Origin: Pleurocapsa sp. MO_226.B13
GTDB taxonomy: Bacteria; Cyanobacteriota; Cyanobacteriia; Cyanobacteriales; Xenococcaceae
Length of the DNA stretch: 14,228 nucleotides
Direction: 5' to 3'
NCBI GenBank assembly: GCA_030064795.1
Contig: JASJEI010000163.1
Location: 1-14,228 of the forward strand
A program made the translations under genes and the position numbers. Below the pieces are notes generated by a model. That model searched no databases, was not told where the DNA came from, and saw only the letters and a list, made by a program, of their open reading frames with translations. Position 1 is the stretch's first letter, and each line of letters starts with the position of its first letter. Below, in pieces: positions 7,394 through 13,490 of this stretch.

Positions 7394-7702
7394 TTAACCC
7401 TGTAAAATAGCCTGCAAACGACTGCGAAATTCTCCTTTTGGATGTCCGCCTTTGACTTCGCCAATAATTTTAAAATCACCTTCAGGAGACTCACAGAGGA
7501 TGTATGTGGGCCATCCCATATCTTTTTTGTTGGGGTATTGTGCCATCAAAATTTGGCGATATTTACGATAGGTTGCAGTATCCTGCATTTTGACATCGAT
7601 AAATTCTAGATCTAGTTCTTTCGCTACCTTGGCATCATAAAAGGACATTTTGTGGCACGTTCCACAGTCTTCCGAGGAAAATTTGATCAGAGCTTGAGTC
7701 AT
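7394..7702 (-). CDS. Thioredoxin-like protein with CGTC active site
   Basis: This is a short protein of 102 residues. Near its N-terminus is the redox motif CGTC (ALIKFSSEDCGTCHKMSFYD), followed by FIDVKMQD, then GWPTYIL with the cis-Pro position typical of the thioredoxin fold (W-P-T), and a C-terminal GGHPKGEFRSRL. There is no signal peptide, so it probably acts in the cytoplasm as a thiol-disulfide oxidoreductase; the substrate is unknown. CGTC differs from the CGPC of classical thioredoxins, which usually shifts the redox potential. ATG 7702 is preferred to a TTG 12 bp upstream, because the TTG lies inside a heptamer repeat and has no ribosome-binding site. It appears to be a single-gene unit on the minus strand. 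Confidence 0.85.
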   Translation of the reverse strand: MTQALIKFSSEDCGTCHKMSFYDAKVAKELDLEFIDVKMQDTATYRKYRQILMAQYPNKKDMGWPTYILCESPEGDFKIIGEVKGGHPKGEFRSRLQAILQG

Positions 7703-7704
7703 TT

Positions 7705-7734
7705 CAGTTAACAATTAACACTCAACACTTAACA
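7705..7734 (-). repeat. Heptamer short tandem repeat (STRR type), four copies
   Basis: Read on the minus strand, the sequence is TGTTAAG-TGTTGAG-TGTTAAT-TGTTAAC-TG: four degenerate copies of a 7-bp unit with a constant TGTT start. Such heptameric short tandemly repeated sequences are common between genes in cyanobacteria. It ends two bases before the thioredoxin-like ATG, so it lies in that gene's 5' leader and must influence its expression or have replaced part of its promoter. Confidence 0.7.
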
Positions 7735-7739
7735 TTTTA

Positions 7740-7877
7740 CCGAAACGTGCCGTCAAGCCCCTAGCTTCTATAAATGAATTAATTGAAAGACTTATTCGAG
7801 AGGAGCTTGTATATCTACAGGAATCACATAATAATTCGCCGAATTTAAAAACTTTAGAAGATGATAATTTAATTTAA
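7740..7877 (+). pseudogene. 3' remnant of a ribbon-helix-helix (CopG/antitoxin-like) gene
   Basis: An open frame ending at TAA 7875-7877 reads PKRAVKPLASINELIERL and then IREELVYLQESHN. The pattern S-x-N-E-L-I-E-x-L-I-x-x-E-L is the second helix of many small ribbon-helix-helix proteins, including antitoxins. The frame has no ATG, GTG or TTG start before an upstream TAA, and the expected N-terminal strand is missing; the heptamer repeat and the thioredoxin-like gene lie where it would be. It is therefore a truncated relic of about 45 codons. Its last 9 bp overlap the end of the convergent Uma2 gene. The family call rests on about 25 residues read by eye. Confidence 0.45.
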
Positions 7878-8474
7878 CTCACGGGTGAAATCAGCTTCAA
7901 TAATTAAGGGACTTTCTATTAATCCACGATTGACAAATTCAACTAAAAATTCAGGAGTTAGCTTAGATAAAAATCTACTTTTATTAATTTCAAGATATTC
8001 ATCATCAGCTAACTGATAAAATTTAATCTTTTCCTCCTGCCAAAACCAAACTTCCTCGACGTTTAAAAATTTATATTTCTCTAGAGAATTATTAATATTA
8101 CTGCTACTGTAAATTACCTCCACAGCTAAATCGGGAATAGATTTTCTTGTTTCAAAAGAATAAGAAGTATCTGGTTCTTTTCCAGCCAGGGGAGGATTTT
8201 TTAATGTAGTTGAACCCATAGGAAAATAAAGTAACTCGTATTTGCGACAATAAGCATTTATCAGTATAGAAATTGTCCGTTCTATTATTTCATGATTAAT
8301 TGAAGAAGACACTATTGTTATTATTTCATTGAAATAAGAGACCCTATAACTCAAATATTCTTGAGATGTCAGCTTTTCGTAATCGAGCCAAGACATACCA
8401 AAAAGACTAAGGATTTGGTCTTGTTGCTTAGCACGAAAGCTGTCTACAGGTAGATTTAATAAATCGGTAAACAC
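7869..8474 (-). CDS. Uma2 family (DUF820) restriction endonuclease-like protein
   Basis: This 201-residue protein shows the Uma2/DUF820 pattern: a central EPDTSYSF (D102), then PDLAVEVIYSS (E119), then LEKYKFLNVEEVWFWQ and a closing IKFYQL. The family has a PD-(D/E)XK-type nuclease fold and is greatly expanded in cyanobacteria; its biological role is unknown. The lysine often found two residues after the second acid is I121 here, so activity is uncertain. The N-terminal 30 residues precede the usual LTSQEYLSY start of the fold. The start is GTG at 8474, well supported by AGGAGG eight bases upstream. It is not clearly in an operon: the YdcF gene upstream ends 93 bp away, and a convergent gene remnant overlaps its stop. 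The gene is more AT-rich than its neighbours. Confidence 0.88.
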   Translation of the reverse strand: MFTDLLNLPVDSFRAKQQDQILSLFGMSWLDYEKLTSQEYLSYRVSYFNEIITIVSSSINHEIIERTISILINAYCRKYELLYFPMGSTTLKNPPLAGKEPDTSYSFETRKSIPDLAVEVIYSSSNINNSLEKYKFLNVEEVWFWQEEKIKFYQLADDEYLEINKSRFLSKLTPEFLVEFVNRGLIESPLIIEADFTRELN

Positions 8475-8481
8475 GAGGTAA

Positions 8482-8488
8482 TCCTCCT
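8482..8488 (-). promoter_or_regulatory. Strong Shine-Dalgarno sequence fixing the Uma2 GTG start
   Basis: On the minus strand AGGAGGA is followed by TTACCTC and then GTG, with eight bases between AGGAGG and the start codon. Most genes in this window have no recognisable ribosome-binding site, so this match is unusual. It decides the GTG start, since the next in-frame Met is far inside the protein. Confidence 0.8.
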
Positions 8489-8513
8489 ATTTCTCTTTGT
8501 CTAATTATAATTA

Positions 8514-8547
8514 CGATCTCACTTTCAAATTTTATTAAGAGAGATCG
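8514..8547. repeat. 7-bp inverted repeat between the YdcF and Uma2 genes
   Basis: CGATCTC (8514-8520) and GAGATCG (8541-8547) form a perfect inverted repeat with a 20-nt loop, starting about 20 bp after the YdcF stop on the minus strand. It is followed by TAATTATAATTAG rather than a T-run, so as a terminator it is weak. It could equally be an operator for the Uma2 gene. Confidence 0.3.
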
Positions 8548-8567
8548 CCCTTTTACCGAGAAGTATT

Positions 8568-9227
8568 TTAGAGAAATTTGGCGTAAATATAAGCAAGCGT
8601 TTCAGAAAAGACTTTCCGAAAACCTTCGCTAGAAGTCCACCACGTCTGAGGCTCGTAATCTAGAGGAGGATGAGAAATAACACCCACTGGGATCTTAGGA
8701 GCAAATACCCGTTTGTATAATAACCAAGTACGACGACTATGAACGTCGATCGTATAGACATTGATTCCTTTGGGAGTTAACTGATTTTGCTCCAGCCACT
8801 TCTTGACCTCGATCGCCGAAGTTAGAGTACGATCCTTTTCAGCAGGTGGAGTAGGTACGGGCTGTATTTTTTGCGGATCGACACCCAGGGTAACTAAGGT
8901 TGCTTGTGAAAGGTAAGCAAAATTTTTGTATTGAGATAGATACTCCCCTCGACCAAAATTACTCCCCGCAGTAATCAAAAGCTCATAGGGTTTACGTTCA
9001 AATTCAGCGATCGCGCCAATGATCCCGTCATCTGCGATCCAGCCTTCGACGACTAAAATATCGGCATCTACTGGTTTTGAGTACGCCAGAAAAGATTCTA
9101 ATTTAAATAACAATAGCCAAAATGCTACCGCGATCGCTCCCAAGATAACTAGCCATCCTCGAATACTCAATCCCCATCGCAGCCGATAGGAAAATAATCC
9201 CCACAATTTTGTTCGTTTTTTTGACAT
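8568..9227 (-). CDS. YdcF/ElyC family (DUF218) membrane-anchored protein
   Basis: This 219-residue protein has a basic N-terminus, one membrane segment at about residues 23-41 (GWLVILGAIAVAFWLLLF) and then a soluble DUF218 domain. Visible DUF218 features are ADILVVEGW (55-63), LLITAGSN (83-90), DRTLTSAIEVKKWL (132-145) and IDVHSRRTWLLYKRVF (160-175). The positive N-terminus suggests that the domain faces the periplasm. Relatives in Escherichia coli (SanA, ElyC, YdcF) are linked to envelope integrity, but the reaction is not established. The ATG at 9227 has no clear Shine-Dalgarno sequence. The gap of 125 bp to the coiled-coil gene upstream suggests its own promoter, though none stands out apart from an isolated HIP1-like site near 9243. 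The family call is good; the role is unknown. Confidence 0.82.
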   Translation of the reverse strand: MSKKRTKLWGLFSYRLRWGLSIRGWLVILGAIAVAFWLLLFKLESFLAYSKPVDADILVVEGWIADDGIIGAIAEFERKPYELLITAGSNFGRGEYLSQYKNFAYLSQATLVTLGVDPQKIQPVPTPPAEKDRTLTSAIEVKKWLEQNQLTPKGINVYTIDVHSRRTWLLYKRVFAPKIPVGVISHPPLDYEPQTWWTSSEGFRKVFSETLAYIYAKFL

Positions 9228-9352
9228 CTTAATCTAGCTGAATGCGATCGCGCCTGGTGCAGTTATTGAAAGCTAGTACTTAAAGGATTTTCTACTTGTC
9301 AACTTTCTGTATTAAGTAGCAGCATATTATAACTACAGAACTGCTTTCTCAG

Positions 9353-11776
9353 TTAGAGATAAGATTGAGCGGATATGACAGAGGTAATGGTTAACAGAAT
9401 TCCTAAGAGAATAATTGTCCAGGTTTTGTAGGTACTAGAAGCACTTGTTTTCGCTAGTAACGATTTTTGTTCTTCTAGTTGCGATCGCAAGCTTTCTATG
9501 AGGCTATTTTGTTCGTTACCTTTTAGATCTAATAGACCATAGTTTTCTTTCTCTTTTTCTAGTTGCTGATTGAGTTTTTCGATCAGCACTGATTTTTCGC
9601 TAACTTGACTCCGAAGATCGTCGCTTTTAGCAGTTTCTTGTTTTAATTTGCTAATCTGCTGTTCTTTCTCTGCTTTTTCTTGCTCTAGTTGTCTATCTTT
9701 TTCCTCGATAGTTTGCTCTTTATCGGCTATTTGTTGATTTAATTCTGCGATTTGAGTTTCTCGCTGAGTAAGCTGCTGTTGTAAGTCTTGAGCAGTTTTG
9801 TTTTGTTCTTCTATTTGATTTTGATTGGTTTGAATGTCAGCACGAAGACGATCTATTTCACTTTGTTTTTGTTGAATTTCGTCTCTAGAGGTATCCAACT
9901 GTTTTTGAGCATCGTTTATTTGTGTCTGAAGATTTTCAACTTCACCTTCTTTGTCTGATAGCTGTTGTCGTAGTTGATTTGAAGCCGTTTCTGTTTCCGA
10001 CAGTTGCTGCTGAGCATTATCGCGATCGCCTCTTAAGCTTTCAATCTCGCTTTCTTTGTCTGATAACTGTTGCTGTAATTGATTTAAAGCCGTTTCTGTT
10101 TCCGACAGTTGCTGTTGAGTATTATCGCGCTGACTAGTAAGATTTTCGATTTCGCTTTCTCGATCTGATAGCTGTTGCTGAGCATTATCGCGATCGCTTC
10201 TTATACTTTCAACTTCGCTTTCTGTCTCCGATAGTTGTTGTCGTAGTTGATTTAACGCCGTTTCTGCTTCCGACAGTTGCTGTTGGGTATTATCGCGAGT
10301 GTTGGTGAGACTTTCAATCTCATTTTGTTTTTCCGACAGTTGCTGCTGAGCATTATCGCGATCGCTTCTTAAGCTTTCGATTTCACTTTCTTTGTCTGAT
10401 AGCTGTTGTCGTAGTTGATTTAACGCCGTTTCTGTTTCTGATAGTTGCTGCTGAGTATTATCGCGCTGACTGGTAAGACTTTCAATTTCACCTTCTTTGT
10501 CTGATAACTGTTGTCGTAGTTGATTTAACGCCGTTTCTGTTTCCGACAGTTGCTGCTGAGCGTTATCGCGAGAGTTGGTGAGACTTTCAATTTCATTTTG
10601 TTTTTCCGACAGTTGCTGCTGAGCATTATCGTGATCGCTTCTTAAGCTTTCGATTTCACTTTCTTTGTCTGATAACTGTTGCTGTAATTGATTTAACGCC
10701 GTTTCTGTTTCCGACAGTTGCTGCTGAGTATTATCGCGCTGACTGGTAAGACTTTCGATTTCGCTTTCTCGATCTGATAGCTGTTGCTGAACATCATCGC
10801 GATCGCCTCTTAAGCTTTCAATCTCGCTTTCTTTGTCTGATAGTTGTTGCTGTAATTGATTTAACGCTGTTTCTGTTTCCGACAGTTGCTGTTGAGTATT
10901 ATCGCGATCGCTTGTTATGCTTTCAATTTCATTTTGTTTCTCTGATAGCTGTTGCTGAACATTATCGCGATCGCCTCTTAAGCTTTCAATCTCGCTTTCT
11001 TTGTCTGATAGTTGTTGCTGTAATTGATTTAACGCCGTTTCTGTTTCCGACAGTTGCTGTTGAGTATTATCGCGATCGCTTGTCAGGCTTTCAATCTCAT
11101 TTTGTTTTTCTGAGAGTTGCTGCTGAGTATTATCGCGATCGCTTCTTAAGCTTTCAATTTCGCCTTCTTTGTCTGATAGCTGTTGTCTTAGCTGATTTAA
11201 CGCTTCTTCTTGTTGGGATAATTGCTGCTTTAGTTGTTCAATTTCTTGTTCAAATTGTTCTGTCGAATCAGTCTGTTGAGAATTTACGTCTGACACTGCT
11301 GCTTTCTGTTCCTCTATTTGCTTTAATAATTTTTGAACCAAAGCCTCTTTCTCTTTAGCATACTGTTTTAGTGATTGATAATCGGCTTTATGCTCTGCAA
11401 TTTTTGTTTTTAATTCTGCTAAATTTTGCTCTTCTTTTAGCTGCCTAGCTTCATTAGAAGATTCTTGAGTTGCCTTATCATTCTCTGAAACCATTACTCC
11501 ATCCAACACCTCTATTTTAGTAGTTGAATCTGCGATTGAATCCTCGTCTTGCTCTGATTCAATAGAGATAGTTTTTTCTGCTTGTTGGCTGGCGAGCGCT
11601 AAATTCCCCGTAACCAAGCCTTCAATGACTTTTGATTTAGACAAACCCGTTTCAGTAACAATCTCATTTAAATTTTGGAAAGCTTGATAACTTAGAGAAA
11701 TTCCTACCTGAGATTTTTCTAAAAAACTTGTTTTCTTACGCAATCTACTACCAGACTTGGTTTTTTTACGAGGCAT
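9353..11776 (-). CDS. Large coiled-coil protein: ribbon-helix-helix-like N-terminus and C-terminal membrane anchor
   Basis: This is an 807-residue protein. A very basic N-terminus (MPRKKTKSGSRLRKK) leads into residues about 24-57, with VGISLSYQAFQNLNEIV and TGLSKSKVIEGLV. This fits a ribbon-helix-helix DNA-binding fold: a strand of alternating residues, a helix, the T-G-L-S-x-S turn and a second helix. Residues 110-778 are Gln/Glu/Leu-rich coiled coil, including an exact-register tandem repeat at 200-605. Near the end TWTIILLGILLTITSVISA (785-803) is one membrane segment with only four residues after it, a tail anchor that would leave the rest in the cytoplasm. GGAGAAG precedes the ATG and supports the start. 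The overall design suggests a DNA-to-membrane or protein-to-membrane tether, but that is inference. Similar proteins are often mislabelled as chromosome-segregation ATPases; no ATPase motif is present. Confidence 0.85.
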   Translation of the reverse strand: MPRKKTKSGSRLRKKTSFLEKSQVGISLSYQAFQNLNEIVTETGLSKSKVIEGLVTGNLALASQQAEKTISIESEQDEDSIADSTTKIEVLDGVMVSENDKATQESSNEARQLKEEQNLAELKTKIAEHKADYQSLKQYAKEKEALVQKLLKQIEEQKAAVSDVNSQQTDSTEQFEQEIEQLKQQLSQQEEALNQLRQQLSDKEGEIESLRSDRDNTQQQLSEKQNEIESLTSDRDNTQQQLSETETALNQLQQQLSDKESEIESLRGDRDNVQQQLSEKQNEIESITSDRDNTQQQLSETETALNQLQQQLSDKESEIESLRGDRDDVQQQLSDRESEIESLTSQRDNTQQQLSETETALNQLQQQLSDKESEIESLRSDHDNAQQQLSEKQNEIESLTNSRDNAQQQLSETETALNQLRQQLSDKEGEIESLTSQRDNTQQQLSETETALNQLRQQLSDKESEIESLRSDRDNAQQQLSEKQNEIESLTNTRDNTQQQLSEAETALNQLRQQLSETESEVESIRSDRDNAQQQLSDRESEIENLTSQRDNTQQQLSETETALNQLQQQLSDKESEIESLRGDRDNAQQQLSETETASNQLRQQLSDKEGEVENLQTQINDAQKQLDTSRDEIQQKQSEIDRLRADIQTNQNQIEEQNKTAQDLQQQLTQRETQIAELNQQIADKEQTIEEKDRQLEQEKAEKEQQISKLKQETAKSDDLRSQVSEKSVLIEKLNQQLEKEKENYGLLDLKGNEQNSLIESLRSQLEEQKSLLAKTSASSTYKTWTIILLGILLTITSVISAQSYL
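9962..11179 (-). repeat. In-frame tandem repeat: 168-bp and 105-bp units of the coiled-coil gene
   Basis: Residues 200-605 are eight units in the order 56, 56, 56, 56, 35, 56, 56 and 35 residues. A full unit is two 21-residue modules (LSDKESEIESLRGDRDNVQQ-Q type, then LSEKQNEIESL type) plus one 14-residue module (LSETETALNQLQQQ). The 35-residue units lack one 21-residue module. All module lengths are multiples of seven, so the heptad phase never breaks. Half-modules such as LSQQEEALNQLRQQ flank the array. HIP1 sites recur in the units. Confidence 0.92.
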
Positions 11777-11820
11777 ATTTTTTTCTTCTCCGATGTGTAA
11801 CTCAAGCTTATTTTTATCAT
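11719..11820 (-). other. Short upstream ORF with AGGAGG, overlapping the coiled-coil gene start
   Basis: On the minus strand AGGAGG (11824-11829) is followed after three bases by ATG (11820). The frame reads MIKISLSYTSEKKKICLVKK and on to a TAG at 11719-11721, 33 codons in all. It overlaps the first 58 bp of the coiled-coil gene in another frame. The three-base spacing is shorter than optimal. It could be a translated leader that couples to the main ATG at 11776, or a chance ORF beside a standby ribosome site. Confidence 0.25.
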
Positions 11821-11883
11821 ATACCTCCTAAATTCATACTTTCATTTTTTTATTACCAACTGTTAATTTTGTCTAAAATAACC

Positions 11884-11916
11884 AAGAGCAAGTTACAAAA
11901 TGTAAAGCCTGCTCTT
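11884..11916 (-). terminator. Hairpin after the phycoerythrin linker gene, probable terminator
   Basis: AAGAGCA (11884-11890) pairs with TGCTCTT (11910-11916), and inside it TTACA (11893-11897) pairs with TGTAA (11901-11905) around a three-base loop. The hairpin starts 37 bases after the linker stop on the minus strand and is followed by GGTTATTTTAG. The T-run is short, so termination efficiency is uncertain, but the position at the end of the cpe operon fits. Confidence 0.45.
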
Positions 11917-11953
11917 TGTTAATTACGATCGAAAATATTTTTTGGTAATTTAT

Positions 11954-13006
11954 CTAGAAAAACATACGGCTACGCCACTTATTTAAACGAGCCTCTCCAA
12001 TACTAGCAAGACGTTGTGCATCTGCTATTTTTTGTTCTAGATCGGCAATAATTTGTTGTTGAGTAGCATTATCTTGCTGACTCATGGTGTTACTAGAAGA
12101 CTGCTGAGAAATATCTCTTCCTGAAATTCCTGTAGATCGCCATTTATTAATTTCAGATGTACCGATACTAGCAAGCGAACCTAAACTAGCTAATTTTTGC
12201 TTTAACTCAGCAATTTTTTGGCTTTGGTCGCGCTCTTGTTGTTCTAGAGTAGAATCGGATTGAGAATAACTATAAGCTGAAGTCTTGGCTGTGACTGGTT
12301 GTGGTTTTGGACGTAAGACATTTGCCAATAATTTATCAATGTCAGTAACACCGCCATAGCTATTAACACTTGAAGGAGGAATAACTGCACTGGGACGATT
12401 ATTAATCAAAGAACTAGTTAGACGAGATTGATCTTTGGTAGTTAACTTTTTGTCACTACTGGAAGCTCCACGTAACAGTTTAAATAGATGAGTAAAGCCA
12501 ACTATATTTTTGCCTGTTTGGGTTTTGTAACCACAGTAGTAAGGAACAATATTTTCCCCAAATTTATTTTGATATTCGTCACTGTCTATATAGGAATTAA
12601 TTTCCGCTTCATAACCGCCTAGATCTAATATTTGGCTATGAGCGTTAGTTTCATCATAGCTATCAGGTGCGCGACCAAGTAAATGTTTGAAATTAAGCTC
12701 GATGCTACGATAACGAGGGCAATTATCAAAAAAACGAGATTTATATAGTTCTGATTGAGCTACTTGGCGTACAAATTCTCGGACGCTGATATTGCCCTCC
12801 TTTAGTTTGGATTCTGGGACTGTAAGCCTTTCACTTTCCATGACATAAGCATTGCCCAAAACCTGACGATAAACTGCACGAATTACTACTTCTACTGCTG
12901 CCACTGAATCACCAGGACATAGTTCAGTTAGATTACTATCTTCATATAAACTGACTCCTAAATCTGAAGCTCTACCTATTACTGGACTAATAAAAGTGCT
13001 GACCAT
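11954..13006 (-). CDS. Phycobilisome rod linker polypeptide with duplicated C-terminal helix-NKWRS motif
   Basis: Residues about 12-180 form a phycobilisome linker domain (PF00427). Visible motifs are VIRAVYRQVLGNAYVMESER (41-60), VREFVRQVAQSELYKSRFF (75-93), IELNFKHLLGRAP (102-114), YEAEINSYIDSDEYQNKFGE (132-151) and GFTHLFKLLRGASSS (170-184). Such linkers thread phycobiliprotein hexamers into rods. The usual CpcD-type C-terminal domain is absent. Instead, after a Ser/Pro-rich spacer, two related segments occur: QKIAELKQKLASLG...INKWRS (263-291) and QIIADLEQKIADAQRLASIG...LNKWRS (318-346). Position behind cpeT and cpeR implies that it serves phycoerythrin, as CpeC/CpeD/CpeE do, but I cannot assign one of those names. 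It starts 35 bp after cpeR, with AGGAG 11 nt before the ATG, and is probably cotranscribed. There is no membrane segment, so it is not CpcL-like. Confidence 0.9.
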   Translation of the reverse strand: MVSTFISPVIGRASDLGVSLYEDSNLTELCPGDSVAAVEVVIRAVYRQVLGNAYVMESERLTVPESKLKEGNISVREFVRQVAQSELYKSRFFDNCPRYRSIELNFKHLLGRAPDSYDETNAHSQILDLGGYEAEINSYIDSDEYQNKFGENIVPYYCGYKTQTGKNIVGFTHLFKLLRGASSSDKKLTTKDQSRLTSSLINNRPSAVIPPSSVNSYGGVTDIDKLLANVLRPKPQPVTAKTSAYSYSQSDSTLEQQERDQSQKIAELKQKLASLGSLASIGTSEINKWRSTGISGRDISQQSSSNTMSQQDNATQQQIIADLEQKIADAQRLASIGEARLNKWRSRMFF

Positions 13007-13041
13007 AATGTCATTTTCTCCTACAAATTAATTGAACTTGG

Positions 13042-13380
13042 TTAGCAAGAACGTTCATCAAACCTAGTGTAAAAACCACCATATTTGATCCAATATTGTT
13101 TTAAATCGTGATGAGGCGTATGCAAACTTGCTTTTGCTTGATATAAAATTACCTGTCGGTGATTCCCAATCCAAACTTTGCGGATCGGCTCGACAGAAAT
13201 AAAAGTTCCGCCTAAACCTTTAACGCAGTCTTCAAATCTCTCGACAGTAGAATACTCTAAAGTTTCAAAAATAAAAAAGTTGCCCGAACAAATTAGATGA
13301 CGGCTTCTAATCCAAGCTTGCATTTTTTTGCTAGCTATTGGTGGCAACATACTGGTAGTCGTTAGCTCCGATGTAATCAT
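13042..13380 (-). CDS. cpeR: CpeR-like activator of phycoerythrin genes
   Basis: This small protein (112 residues) has a core matching the CpeR pattern as I know it: MLPPIASKKMQAWIRSRHLI (11-30), CSGNFFIFETLEYSTVERFE (31-50), LGGTFISVEP (56-65) and LHTPHHDLKQYW (86-97), ending in TRFDER. In Fremyella diplosiphon CpeR is required for expression of the cpeBA phycoerythrin genes under green light and lies at the end of the cpeCDESTR operon. It has no obvious DNA-binding domain and its mechanism is not settled. Here it follows cpeT by 104 bp and precedes a linker gene, so the cpeT-cpeR order of that operon is kept while the linker sits after instead of before. ATG 13380 is used; ATG 13350 (MLPPIA) is an alternative that starts where the conserved region begins. 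Neither has a clear Shine-Dalgarno sequence. Confidence 0.85.
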   Translation of the reverse strand: MITSELTTTSMLPPIASKKMQAWIRSRHLICSGNFFIFETLEYSTVERFEDCVKGLGGTFISVEPIRKVWIGNHRQVILYQAKASLHTPHHDLKQYWIKYGGFYTRFDERSC

Positions 13381-13472
13381 CTTTTTATAAATTTAATCTA
13401 CGTTTATGGCGACAATCTAGCTCGATAAAGTGTGTATATTTTCTCAATCTCTTAATCTTTGAGAGAATTAAT

Positions 13473-13490
13473 CCTTAAGCTTAATTAAGG
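13473..13490 (-). other. Palindromic hairpin over the cpeT stop codon
   Basis: CCTTAA (13473-13478) and TTAAGG (13485-13490) are complementary with a six-base loop, and the second arm contains the cpeT stop codon. The 104-bp space that follows, before cpeR, is AT-rich and has further weak self-complementarity (TTCTC / GAGAA). It might be an RNA-processing or attenuation site that sets the ratio of lyase to activator, but there is no T-run to call it a terminator. Confidence 0.3.

Noticed and set aside
9962..11179. A CRISPR array or intergenic satellite
   Set aside because: The repeats are in frame, encode a heptad coiled coil and have no unique spacers of constant size; they are part of a coding sequence.
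9922..11358. Open frames on the plus strand opposite the coiled-coil gene (9922-10137 and 10912-11358)
   Set aside because: They are antisense shadows of the 168-bp repeat; their protein sequence repeats with the same period and has no independent features or ribosome-binding site.
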